Source: an uncultured Pseudomonadales bacterium
GTDB taxonomy: Bacteria; Pseudomonadota; Gammaproteobacteria; Pseudomonadales; Azotimanducaceae
Length of the DNA stretch: 64,000 bases
Direction: 5' to 3'
Assembly: GCA_958296405.1 (NCBI GenBank)
Contig: OY282519.1
Span: forward strand, 1,286,132 to 1,350,131
Below, piece by piece: positions 8,781 through 16,835 of this stretch (positions within the stretch are counted from its first letter, which is position 1; each line of letters opens with the position of its first letter). Below the pieces are notes generated by a model. That model did no database searches, had not been told where the DNA came from, and saw only the letters and a program-made list of their open reading frames with translations. The position numbers and the translations under genes were made by a program.

Positions 8781-9071
8781 TCACGCGTGGGGGTGGGACT
8801 GATAGACATGGCCTAAGTTCCAATCGCCGTGGCCAGCGGCCACCGCTGCCAACTCGGCCTCGCCCAGCTGCGGCGATGGCGGCAGAACGAGGTGCGCCGT
8901 CGTTGCCGACTCCTCGTGGACGGCGACGGACACGGACTCGGGCACGTCAATGCCGAGCGCGTCCTTGATGGCCATCTTCGGATCGTCGATCAACTGGGCG
9001 CGGAAGCCTTCGTCCCGCGCTGCCCTGCCGATGAGCTCGGCGCGCATTTCCTCATGGGTTTTCGTCGTCAT
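8781..9071 (-). CDS. NHLP-type (nitrile hydratase-like leader) RiPP precursor peptide
   Basis: The 96-residue product matches the architecture of nitrile-hydratase-like leader peptides. The N-terminus is helical with ELIGRAARDEGFRAQL and DPK, followed by ALGIDVPE, then a beta segment ending HLVLPP, then GEAELAAVAAG. The double-alanine/glycine site at residues 78-80 would be the cleavage point, leaving a 16-residue core, HGDWNLGHVYQSHPHA. The core is rich in His and aromatic residues, has no Cys and only one Ser, so thiazole or lanthionine chemistry is unlikely. GAGGAAA lies 6 nt before the ATG. No maturase, YcaO, radical-SAM or C39-peptidase exporter is visible nearby; an IS begins about 95 bp upstream of the start codon. 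Family assignment is from known leader features; the product is unknown. Confidence 0.72.
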   Translation of the reverse strand: MTTKTHEEMRAELIGRAARDEGFRAQLIDDPKMAIKDALGIDVPESVSVAVHEESATTAHLVLPPSPQLGEAELAAVAAGHGDWNLGHVYQSHPHA

Positions 9072-9249
9072 GGCTTTTCCTCAAAGTGGTGTTGAGAACC
9101 CGTCACCACCAACAAGCGCTCTCCCATTCTCTCAAGGGGCGACATTACGCCCACGCCTACGGAGTGTCAATGTCATGAACCGGTTCACGATATCTGGCAC
9201 TGAGGCTGGGCAGCCTCGCAGGCGACAAGGTACTCGTTGGGGGACCGGT

Positions 9250-9264
9250 AGTCGATGGCGGAGT
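9250..9264. repeat. 15-bp target-site duplication, left copy
   Basis: AGTCGATGGCGGAGT directly precedes the TGTCA end of the inner IS and recurs exactly at 10851-10865 after the other end. The sequence belongs to the C-terminal codons of the interrupted IS481-like transposase, which proves the orientation and order of insertion. Confidence 0.85.
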
Positions 9265-10850
9265 TGTCAGCGCAAAGCAGTAATGTCCCCTTTCTGCAAT
9301 TCTAAAGTGTCCCCTTTTGACGACTTCTCCGGGGTGGGAATTGAAGTTCGAAGGGATGATGACGATGGCGGAGGCGGACAGGGCGTTGGTGGTGCAGGCG
9401 GTGTTGGAGAGGCGGCTGAAGCAGCGTGAGGCGGCGGAGCGCCTGGGCCTGAGCGTGAGGCAGGTGAAGCGCCTGGCGAAGCGGCTCCGGGAACGCGGCG
9501 TGGCGGGAGTGGCGTCGGGTCGCCGCGGCAAGCGCCCGAACAACGCGCTGGCCGCGGAGGTTCGGCAGGCGGCGACGTCGCTGGTTCGCGCGCGCTACGC
9601 GGACTTCGGGCCGACGTTCGCGGCGGAGAAGCTGTCGGAGGAGCACGGCCTGTCGCTGTCGCGCGAGACGCTGAGGAAGTGGATGGCGGAGGACGGCCTG
9701 TGGCGCCCGAAGCGGCGGCGGGAGGCGCGCGTCCACCAGAGCCGTCCGCGCCGGGCGCGGGTCGGGGAGCTGGTGCAGGTCGACGGTTCGCCGCACGACT
9801 GGTTCGAAGGGCGGGGGCCGCGCTGCGCGCTGATCGTGTTCATCGACGACGCGACGAGCCGGCTGCTGGCGCTGCGGTTCTTCAGGTCGGAGACGACGCA
9901 GGCGTACATGGAGACCTTGCGGAACCATCTGGCGGAGCACGGCCGGCCGGTGGCGCTCTACTCGGACCGCCACAGCGTGTTCCGCGTGAACCGCAAGGAC
10001 GGCGAGGACGCGCTGACGCAGTTCACGCGGGCGCTCAAGACCTTGGACATCGAGCCGATCCACGCCAGCACGCCGCAGGCGAAGGGGCGGGTGGAGCGGG
10101 CGAACCTGACGCTGCAGGACCGGCTCGTCAAGGAGATGCGGCTGCGGGGGATCGACGGCATGGAGGCGGCGAACAGCTATCTGCCGGAGTTCATGGCGGA
10201 CTTCAACCGGCGCTTCGCGGCGCCGCCGCGGGACGCGGTGGACGCGCATCGCCCGGTGCTGCACGACGCCGAGGAGTTGTCGCTGATCCTCTGCGAGCAG
10301 GCGACGCGGAAGCTGTCGAAGAACCTGACGTTCAAGTTCGAGCGGCGCGAGTTCCAGCTGGTCGGGGAAGGCAAGGGCCGCCGGCTCCGCGGCGCGGCGG
10401 TGACGGTGTGCAAGGGCTTCGACGGCGCGGCGTCGGTGCTGCTGAAGGGGCGCAGGCTGGCGTTCCGGGTGCTGGCGGAAGGCGAGGCGGCGGTCGCGGT
10501 CGCTGGCGAGAAGGACGTCCGGGACCGGGTGGACGAGGCGAAGGCGGCGCAGGCCGCGCGCCCGGACTGGAAGCCGGCGCCGGACCATCCGTGGCGCCGG
10601 CCGTTCAAGCCGGCGCGCGCCGCGGCATGAGGGCCGCGCCGGGCCGGGGACGGCGCGTCCGAAGCGGCGCCGCGTTTGCCACCGTCTTCCCACCGCCGCT
10701 CTTTTGGGTGGGGGGACCGCGCCCGTGGAAAGACCGTGGAAAACGCTGCTCGGACGGGCTCGGCGGCTCGGCCGTTCAGGGGCTGCGTCGCCGGCAAAAG
10801 GGGACATCTCTGCTTTGCACAAAAGGGGACATCTCTGCTTTGCGTTGACA
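9265..10850 (+). mobile_element. ISNCY-type (IS1202/ISTde1-like) insertion sequence, intact
   Basis: A 1,586-bp element with terminal inverted repeats beginning TGTCA(A/G)CGCAAAGCAG. Each end carries a second internal copy of the TGTCCCCTTT motif, about 25-30 bp inside the first, probably paired transposase-binding sites. It encodes one intact DDE transposase and is bounded by a perfect 15-bp target duplication. Long target duplications are known for the IS1202-related group; group membership is inferred from transposase type and duplication length. Confidence 0.8.
9356..10630 (+). CDS. ISNCY-type DDE transposase
   Basis: A protein of about 424 residues with an N-terminal helix-turn-helix (QREAAERLGLSVRQVKRL) and a DDE integrase core: QVDGSPHDWF, LYSDRHSVF and AKGRVERANLTLQDRL supply the three acidic residues. 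A basic, Trp-rich C-terminus follows (WKPAPDHPWRRPFKPARAA). The start is chosen at the ATG-ATG-ACG-ATG cluster (9356-9367) behind GAAGGG; the open frame runs back to a TTG at 9317. All catalytic residues are present and the ends are intact, so the element may still be mobile. Confidence 0.85.
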   Translation: MMTMAEADRALVVQAVLERRLKQREAAERLGLSVRQVKRLAKRLRERGVAGVASGRRGKRPNNALAAEVRQAATSLVRARYADFGPTFAAEKLSEEHGLSLSRETLRKWMAEDGLWRPKRRREARVHQSRPRRARVGELVQVDGSPHDWFEGRGPRCALIVFIDDATSRLLALRFFRSETTQAYMETLRNHLAEHGRPVALYSDRHSVFRVNRKDGEDALTQFTRALKTLDIEPIHASTPQAKGRVERANLTLQDRLVKEMRLRGIDGMEAANSYLPEFMADFNRRFAAPPRDAVDAHRPVLHDAEELSLILCEQATRKLSKNLTFKFERREFQLVGEGKGRRLRGAAVTVCKGFDGAASVLLKGRRLAFRVLAEGEAAVAVAGEKDVRDRVDEAKAAQAARPDWKPAPDHPWRRPFKPARAAA

Positions 10851-10865
10851 AGTCGATGGCGGAGT
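10851..10865. repeat. 15-bp target-site duplication, right copy
   Basis: Exact repeat of 9250-9264 following the TTGACA end of the inner IS. Confidence 0.85.
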
Positions 10866-11857
10866 GCGGCCGGAGATAGTTGTAGAAGAACTCGCGCTTG
10901 AGGAGCTGCTTGGAGACGGCCTCGACGGTGAGGTCGCAGTCGAGGAGGTTCCAGAACTCGATGCGGGCGGTGCGGTTGGCGCGCTCGACGCAGCCGTTCC
11001 ACTGCGGCTGCCGCGGCGGCAGGACGCGGAGCGCGACGCCGAGGTTCCTGCAGGCGTCCTCGAAGCCGGCCATGAACTCGCTGCCGCCGTCGACCTGGAC
11101 GGACTCCAGCGGCACGGGGAGGGCTTCGGCGACGTCGGCGAGGAAGCGGGCGGCGTTGAAGGCGGTGGCGCGGGAGAAGGCGCGGGCGACCATGAACCGG
11201 CTGACGGGGCAGATGGCGCGGAACTCCTTGATGGAGCTGCCGTCGCGGGAGACGGTCATGTGGTCGATCTGGACGAGCTGGCCGGGGCGCTCGGCCTTGT
11301 CGCCGTACTTCCACCGCCGCGCCCAGCCGTTGAACTTGCGGGGGCGCTTGGGCTTGGCCCGGCCTTCGCAGAGGCTGGCGGGGGGCACGGCGCCGTCCGC
11401 GATGGCGCGCGAGAGGATGCGCCCGACGGTTGACACGCTCAGCCGCAGGCCTTGGCGTTCGAGCAGGCGCTGGACGCGCGCCTTGCCCATGAACGGGTGC
11501 TTGCGGCGCATGGCCATGACCGCCTCCGCGTCGCCCGGCTTGCGCGCCGGGCGGCGGACGCGGCGCGGCCGGGTGGACTTCGGCGCGAGGCCGCGCTGGC
11601 CGCCGGCGGCCAGCGCGGCCTTCCACCGATACATCGTCCGGCGGCTGACGCCGACCTCCCTCAAGGCGGCGCGCTCGGCGCAGCCGGCGGCGCGCAGCCC
11701 GTCGAACCGGCGGATCGCCGACAGGCGTTCGCGGGCCTCGGCCGGCAGTTCGGCGTCGTCCACCCTGAAACTGCGGTACGATCTGATCCGCATCGATTCG
11801 ATTCGCATGGCTCGGGTCTCCACCAGTGACTTCGCATTCACTGAGGCTACCCGATCC

Positions 11858-11889
11858 GGCGCCGGCGGCGGGTTCCCGCCGCCGGCGCC
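11858..11889. repeat. Perfect hairpin (15-bp stem) in the leader of the IS481-like transposase
   Basis: GGCGCCGGCGGCGGG, a TT loop, then its exact complement, 17 nt upstream of the transposase start codon and just inside the IS end. A hairpin of different sequence and equal length occupies the same place in the second IS481-like element (19890-19921). Both are followed, in the direction of the gene, by GGTAGCCT. Confidence 0.85.
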
Positions 11890-12110
11890 ACCTCACCCCG
11901 CCATCGGCCGGCGCAGTGCCATATCTATCTGAACCAGAACATGTCAACCCGCGTCCCCGCCCCGCATCGCCTCACTTGACAAAAGATCCCAACTCTTCCC
12001 GCTTGCACCGCATCGCCCCTCCGAGGGTGGCTCACAGGACGGCACAGTATGTCCGTGGCGTAGCCATTAAAGCGAGATAAAACAATGAGTTATACTGCTA
12101 GCGTTCAGGA

Positions 12111-13727
12111 CTATGAGTCCACCGCGTCCGGCGAATGTGCAGCAGGTGCGATACGGTGGTCGTCAACACGATGGAAGGGCTCCTCGTTGCGGAGCACTGC
12201 TGACAAGTCCGGCAGGTAGTACAGTTGGAACCAGCCGCTTTGCGCCATTTTGAGGGCGGTGCCGGCCTCCGCCCACTTGTACACGTCGCTGAGCCAGTCG
12301 TTTTGGAACGCCACCAGCCACAGCCGTTCCACGCCGGTGCGTTGCAGGCGCGACAAATCTGCCACGAGCGCCTGCCTGCAGGCCTGCTTTGGCATCCACG
12401 GGCAGTAGTCGCCGTATTGAAAACGCGCGGGGTGATCCCTCAAGTGGTACTGCGCGACGCTCGCCGAGCGAAACGGCACATACGCGACAGCATCGCCCAC
12501 ATGGCGCTCCATCGCAGCCAACATGGCGCTGGCGTCGCCCCGCGCCCGCCACTGGTGGCCCGCCACCGCGCTGACGCCGACGATGACGATGACGCCGGCA
12601 GCGAGAGCGCTCGCGGCGCGGCGCGGCAGCGACGCCATGCCGGCCACGGCCGCATGCATGGCATGGCCAAGGGCGATGCCGGCGACGGGCGCCAGATACA
12701 TGGTCTGGCGGACGCCCCCCAAAGGATACAGGCGCAGTGCCGCGGCAGCGGCGGCGATGCCAAGGGCGGTGCCAAAGAGGAGCGGAATGGGCCCCAAGCG
12801 CCCCCGTCCGCCGATGCGCAGGCAAATCGCGGCGGCGAGCGCGACGAGGCCCAACGCGGCAACGGGCACCGACAGGTGGTAGGCGAGGAACTCCAACGCC
12901 TTCACGGCCGCGAACTCGCCGAGGGCCGGGACGTCGCCGAGGCTGCCGTCGTAGAGATGGCGCAGGTGCCCGAGCCCGTAGCCGCCCTCGCCGACGGAGG
13001 TGATGCCTCCCCGCTGCTTGCCCAGCGTGACCATCCAGCTCGCTCCGCTGCCGGCGGCGAGGCAGGCCCAAGGCGCGACGGTGCCGACGGCGCGTCGCCG
13101 CAACGCTGGCCGGGGCGCGGCGTTGGGTTCTGCAAGAGGCGGGTGCCAGAAGCGGCGCAGTTGCCAGAGGGATAGGGCCAGCACGGCGGCGGCGCAGAGC
13201 AGCGCCAACCCATATTGAATGAATGGCGCGACCAAGAGCACAAGGCACAGCAGCGCCGGCCGCTTGCCACGGGCGGCTTGCAGGAAGCCGACGGTGAGCA
13301 GCACGGCCATGAGCGCGTCGATGGAGTATTCCCGCGCGTCCTGCGCGTGGCGGATGGCGGGCATCGAGAACGTGACCATCGCCGCGGCCAGCCATGCCGC
13401 GACGCGGCTCACGCCGGCGCGGGGCAGCCAGAACAGGAGCGCCGCCACCGCCAAGATGCTGGCGATCGCTGGGACGATGCGGATGGCCAGGGGCCCATCG
13501 TCGAACCACTGCACTGCGTGGAGCAGCAATGGATACAGAATCGGGCTCGGGCTGCGCCCCCGCGTGTTGTCCAGCACCTCCACAAGCGTCAAGTCCCCTG
13601 CCGACAGTTGCGAGGCAATGGCCTCGTCGAGCCGAACAATCTCGTCGCCGAGCGCGTACAGGCGCAGCGCCGCCGCGGTGGCCAGCAGTGGGATGGCGGC
13701 GAACAGATAGGCCTGTGCGGGCGTCAT
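12111..13727 (-). CDS. GT-C type membrane glycosyltransferase, paralogue of the one at 20465-22444
   Basis: A polytopic protein of about 538 residues. After the first helix comes the acidic GT-C motif (LYALGDEIVRLDEAIAS), followed by SPSPILYPLLLHAVQW, and IRHAQDAREYS at the third or fourth helix. The same motifs appear in the protein at 20465-22444 (LRPDEA, SSPILYPL, IRHAQDAREYS). The ATG at 13725-13727 (MTPAQAYLFAAIPLL) starts the membrane domain; the frame is open to 14009 but that stretch has no protein character. Unlike its paralogue it lacks the C-terminal module, and its last codons run into a stretch whose opposite strand resembles the module linker of the SGNH gene, suggesting truncation by recombination. 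Confidence 0.72.
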   Translation of the reverse strand: MTPAQAYLFAAIPLLATAAALRLYALGDEIVRLDEAIASQLSAGDLTLVEVLDNTRGRSPSPILYPLLLHAVQWFDDGPLAIRIVPAIASILAVAALLFWLPRAGVSRVAAWLAAAMVTFSMPAIRHAQDAREYSIDALMAVLLTVGFLQAARGKRPALLCLVLLVAPFIQYGLALLCAAAVLALSLWQLRRFWHPPLAEPNAAPRPALRRRAVGTVAPWACLAAGSGASWMVTLGKQRGGITSVGEGGYGLGHLRHLYDGSLGDVPALGEFAAVKALEFLAYHLSVPVAALGLVALAAAICLRIGGRGRLGPIPLLFGTALGIAAAAAALRLYPLGGVRQTMYLAPVAGIALGHAMHAAVAGMASLPRRAASALAAGVIVIVGVSAVAGHQWRARGDASAMLAAMERHVGDAVAYVPFRSASVAQYHLRDHPARFQYGDYCPWMPKQACRQALVADLSRLQRTGVERLWLVAFQNDWLSDVYKWAEAGTALKMAQSGWFQLYYLPDLSAVLRNEEPFHRVDDHRIAPAAHSPDAVDS

Positions 13728-14389
13728 GCGGCCCAGCGCCGGCCCCAGCCAAGGCAAACGGCCGGCGCTTCGCTCAAACACGCCCTTTGGTGTCAAAGAT
13801 GCCCTCTGGTGCGGGAGGGCGTCATACCGGGTCCGGCTCGGTTTGGGAGGTGGCGGGATACATCGCCGCGCCGCAGCCGGCCAACCCGGTGCCGATTCTT
13901 GGATGGGGCCGCGGTTGGGATTGTGGGTCGGAAGCTCCGCCCGGAAGCTCGCCACGCAGCGCTTGAGCTGACATTCGCAATGCCCACACGCCACTTTGCC
14001 AGAGCGCACAAGCTACCAAATTGATTGCGACGCAGTCTACAAAGGCGAGGCAATCGCGTCGGCCTCGCAGCGGGTGCCGGCTCGATTGAGCACATCGCGG
14101 TGCCATGTGCGCCCGTCGGCTTGGATGCGAACGCCCTGATGCGGGTAGCATCGCCGCGTGGCAGCAGGGGTCGCCAACATTGATGTTCCGACGATGCCGA
14201 AAGCGAGTGAAATGAAGCCCCACGGGCGTCTGGTCGGGGGCTTGCTGCTGCGCGTGGTCAACCCGGCGGACGCCTGCCGCTGCTTCATGGGCACGGGCCT
14301 CGGTTGAAGACGCGCGGGAATGACGAAGGTGTCCGGCCGGCTCACCGCCACACGGATGAACAACGCCGGGCCACCACGAGCACGCGCGC
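13728..14389. other. Intergenic region with at most one small gene scrap
   Basis: Between a minus-strand glycosyltransferase and a plus-strand SGNH hydrolase. Long open frames on both strands lack protein character. The only recognisable piece is the short plus-strand reading at 14212-14307 described separately. No clear promoter or terminator was found. Confidence 0.4.
14212..14307 (+). pseudogene. Scrap resembling the C-terminus of a NodU-type carbamoyltransferase
   Basis: Thirty-one codons ending NPADACRCFMGTGLG then a stop. The pattern (P.DA.RCFMGTG.D) is like the conserved segment close to the C-terminus of carbamoyltransferases. Nothing upstream extends the similarity. If real, it is a remnant of a lost gene in this rearranged region; a chance reading is quite possible. 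Confidence 0.25.
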
Positions 14390-16063
14390 GTGAAGCCGCA
14401 ATCTCCCGTTCTAGAGTGCGCCGGCCCTGCTCCAGTGCGCGTCCGCCGTGCGCTGCGGCTGATCGGCTGGAACGCGCTGATTCTCATTGCGGGCTTGGCT
14501 CTGATTGGAGCCGTCGGCGAAGCGTATTGGCGGCTGCGGGCGCCCTTCATGGAGCGCGTCGTTCCCACAATTTGGTCTCCAACTGCTGGGCAGCTGTATG
14601 CGCCCAAAGCGGAAACGCGCTTTACGAACCGCCTTGACTTCTGGGTCGAGTCGCGAACCAACAGCTTGGGCTTCTTGGACCGCGAACCCATCGGCGTCGA
14701 GCGGGCCGCGGCAAGCTGCCACGTCGCCGTGATCGGCGATTCCTTTGTCGCGGCGCTCCAGGTTCCCATCGCCGACAAGCTTCACGTTCGGCTGGAGGAG
14801 TTGGCCGCCCGGGACCTGCCTCATTTGGACGTCACGACCTCAGCGTTTGGCGTCAACGCCACCGGCCAAGTCAACCAACTGGCGTACTACGACGAGTTCG
14901 CCCGGCACTTCCGCCCCGCCTTGGTGGTGCTCGTTTTCGTCCCCAACGACTTCAAGGAAAACTCGCCGATCTTGGCAGGGTTGCACAAGGGAATCGATCC
15001 GGACCGGCGCAGGAACGTGTTCGCGGCGCGGGGCGCGGATGGCGCCATCATGTTGCGATCACCCCATCCCCAAGTGTCGCGGCTGGTCGAGCAGCGCCCC
15101 CGCGCGAGCGCCGCGGACTCGCTGGTCCGCGCGTCCTTCTTCGCCAAATGGCTGGATGCCAAGATGGACGCAGTTCTCGGACGCCACCCCCCCGAGCTGA
15201 TCGCTTGGGTGGAGCTGCTGAGCCGGCGCTCCCCCCGCTATGCCGCGCTGCTCGATGGGTGGCGGCCAACGACGCGGGAGCGCATCCATGAACCGTTCTT
15301 CGCGGCCACGCAGGAGAATCTGCCGGCAGTCCACAAGGACGCGCTGGACTTCACGGCCTTCGCGCTGGACCAATTCAAGGAACGCGCGCACCGCGACGGT
15401 GCCGCGCTGGCCATCTTGGCCACGCATGCCATGCGCGCCCGAGGCGGCCTTGGTTTCGAGCGCATGGCCGCCCTCGCCGAGGCGCGCGGCATTCCCGTCA
15501 TCGACCAGCACGGCCACATGCTCCGCCAAGGCGCCGATTGGAGGGACGCGGAGTGGCCGCACGACGAGCACTGGAACGCCGCCGGCCATCAGTGGGCGGC
15601 GGAAGCCCTGCTCGAGTGGCTGAGGCGGAACCAGCACGTCTGCACGGCGCGAAGGCGCCCGGCCCCGCCGCCGCGTCCTGCTTGGCTGGCGGACTACGAG
15701 TCAATTGCGTCCGGCGAACCGGCGGCCCGCTCCGCCTTCGACGTCCATCTGCGCGGGAACGCGTTGAGCTACCTCAAGTCGCCGTGCGGCGCGGAGGACG
15801 CGCGGGCGCGGTTCTTCCTGCACGTCTTCCCGGAAGACGCGGAGAGCCTGCCGGCCGTCCGCCGCCGGCACGGCTTCGACAACTTGGACTTCGACTACCG
15901 TGCATTCGCCGCGCCGGCCCCCGCCGGCAGGTGCATTGCGACCCGCCGGCTGCCCGGCTATCCCATCGCCCGCATCAGGACCGGGCAGTTCACGCCCGAC
16001 GATGGCCGTGTCTGGTTGGCTGAGTTCCCCGTCGGCGCCGTGGAGCACGAACAGAAACGCTGA
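14390..16063 (+). CDS. SGNH/GDSL-type hydrolase with N-terminal membrane anchor and C-terminal module
   Basis: A 557-residue protein with one N-terminal membrane helix (residues 26-44). The SGNH core has the nucleophile block VIGDSF (GDS at 116-118) and the Asp/His block HDEHWNAAGH (about 391-400). It is followed by a Pro/Arg-rich linker and a C-terminal module (449-548; DNA 15734-16033). The fold resembles AlgX/DltD-type O-acetyltransferases or esterases acting on exported polysaccharide, so addition or removal of acyl groups on a surface glycan in the periplasm is likely. The GTG at 14390 is the best available start; no good ribosome-binding site is seen. The module is shared with a GT-C protein and another membrane protein in the window. 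Confidence 0.75.
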   Translation: MKPQSPVLECAGPAPVRVRRALRLIGWNALILIAGLALIGAVGEAYWRLRAPFMERVVPTIWSPTAGQLYAPKAETRFTNRLDFWVESRTNSLGFLDREPIGVERAAASCHVAVIGDSFVAALQVPIADKLHVRLEELAARDLPHLDVTTSAFGVNATGQVNQLAYYDEFARHFRPALVVLVFVPNDFKENSPILAGLHKGIDPDRRRNVFAARGADGAIMLRSPHPQVSRLVEQRPRASAADSLVRASFFAKWLDAKMDAVLGRHPPELIAWVELLSRRSPRYAALLDGWRPTTRERIHEPFFAATQENLPAVHKDALDFTAFALDQFKERAHRDGAALAILATHAMRARGGLGFERMAALAEARGIPVIDQHGHMLRQGADWRDAEWPHDEHWNAAGHQWAAEALLEWLRRNQHVCTARRRPAPPPRPAWLADYESIASGEPAARSAFDVHLRGNALSYLKSPCGAEDARARFFLHVFPEDAESLPAVRRRHGFDNLDFDYRAFAAPAPAGRCIATRRLPGYPIARIRTGQFTPDDGRVWLAEFPVGAVEHEQKR

Positions 16064-16146
16064 TCGCGCCCAGCGCCAGCGGCTGTCCTCGCCTCTAGCC
16101 GGGCCGAAGTGCGAGCGGATGCGCTGAGCCGGCATGGCGGCTGTCG

Positions 16147-16265
16147 GGGATCAGCGACCTTCTGGACATTTGGGGTCAGGCAGCCGCGGCCATCATCCTA
16201 GCGAACTCGGCGGGTGTTTTCATGCCGAGGGAGCGGTGCCGGCGCCGGTTGTTGTACAACTCGAC
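16147..16265 (-). mobile_element. Remnant of an IS3-family element: transposase C-terminus and IS end
   Basis: The minus strand encodes [20 protein letters not shown] and a stop at 16176, the conserved C-terminus of IS3-family OrfB. Immediately after it lies an IS end, CTGACCCCAAATGTCCAG, AAGGTCGCTGATCCC (16147-16179, reverse complement). The rest of the element is missing, cut off by the recombinase element that starts at about 16266. A homologous end without any transposase lies at 23431-23465. Confidence 0.7.
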
Positions 16266-16828
16266 TCTCGAACACCCACGGCACCGCCGAACGCAGGATT
16301 CTCTACGAGTTCCACCCGTGGCACGGGCAGGAGGTCGCCATTGACCAAGTGTTCGCCAAGGGCGGAGTTTCCGTAGCCCACTGCCGCCTGGCCGGCCGGG
16401 CGCGAGGTCCGCGGCTCGAAGTGCCGTTGTGGATGTTCGACCGGCAGAGTTGCTCGACCGTTCGCAGACGGGAGCGGCCCCATGTCGATTTGGCGGCGCT
16501 CGAAGCGCTGGCGGACTTGCTGGCCGCGGCTGTCCGCGGCGATGGGGGCGCTTCCGTCTCTCCGTCGGTCGTTTCCGACCGGCAGGCAGACTTGCGGTCC
16601 TGCGACCGGAGCCGAGGAGCCGATCATGCGCCCGTCCCCCCCGAAGTCCATTCAGTTGGATCTGTTCGGTCCGTCGAACGACCGCCGACCTCTCGACGCG
16701 CCGCGGTGGCGCGGTCTGCCGGACCGGACGCGGCGGCGGGCGACGGTCCTGATGGCTCGGATGCTGCTGGAGCATCGCGGCGGCGAGGCCGGGGAAGCGG
16801 AGACCGGGACCGGCGGGGAGAGCGGTGA
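16214..16828 (+). CDS. Small accessory protein of the serine-recombinase element, N-terminus disrupted
   Basis: The convincing part is about 16289-16540 ([18 protein letters not shown], then [13 protein letters not shown], then [14 protein letters not shown]). It resembles the small beta-rich proteins often found just ahead of large serine recombinases in proteobacterial mobile elements (DUF5372-like; assignment tentative). Upstream codons belong to the IS3 remnant, so the true start is lost or different. The frame continues open through the next small ORF, but that part is probably out-of-frame noise. Function unknown; likely a co-mobile accessory. Confidence 0.45.
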   Translation: MFSCRGSGAGAGCCTTRLSNTHGTAERRILYEFHPWHGQEVAIDQVFAKGGVSVAHCRLAGRARGPRLEVPLWMFDRQSCSTVRRRERPHVDLAALEALADLLAAAVRGDGGASVSPSVVSDRQADLRSCDRSRGADHAPVPPEVHSVGSVRSVERPPTSRRAAVARSAGPDAAAGDGPDGSDAAGASRRRGRGSGDRDRRGER

Positions 16829-16835
16829 TGTCTGA
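16626..16835 (+). CDS. Small conserved ORF preceding a serine recombinase
   Basis: A 69-residue protein starting [14 protein letters not shown] and containing [21 protein letters not shown]. Short proteins of this look often lie between the accessory gene and the recombinase in such elements. Its stop overlaps the recombinase ATG by 8 bp, indicating coupled translation. No enzymatic motif is seen. It may be a DNA-binding directionality or regulatory factor; that is inference. Confidence 0.55.
   Translation: MRPSPPKSIQLDLFGPSNDRRPLDAPRWRGLPDRTRRRATVLMARMLLEHRGGEAGEAETGTGGESGDV

Larger units (their letters stand above)
9185..11841 (-). pseudogene. IS481-like transposase, split by insertion of an ISNCY-type element
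   Basis: The 5' part (11841 down to 10866) encodes a helix-turn-helix region (REVGVSRRTMYRWKAAL) and an integrase-core domain with the DDE residues in QIDHMTV, QVDGGSEF and NGCVERANRT, ending in NYLRPHSAID. The missing 3' end is found at 9264-9185 as SAIDYRSPNEYLVACEAAQ followed by a stop, the usual C-terminus of the family. The two parts share the ACTCCGCCATCGACT duplication, so the gene was intact before the inner IS arrived. The start is a GTG at 11839-11841, or an ATG at residue 12. A strong hairpin lies immediately upstream of the gene (11858-11889). Confidence 0.8.
9171..11941 (-). mobile_element. IS481-like insertion sequence, interrupted by a second IS
   Basis: The two ends carry imperfect inverted repeats that share GGTTCA and a following ATAT..GGCAC (left 9171-9200; right about 11917-11941, reverse complement). 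TGTCAA lies directly outside each end (9165-9170 and 11942-11947) and may be a 6-bp target duplication. Removing the inner ISNCY-type element and one copy of its 15-bp duplication leaves about 1.17 kb, the usual size of IS481 members. Exact termini are uncertain by a few bases. Confidence 0.6.

Noticed and set aside
14037-14363. 108-codon minus-strand frame upstream of the SGNH gene
   Set aside because: Mixed composition without motif, start site or homologous pattern; probably chance in high-GC DNA.
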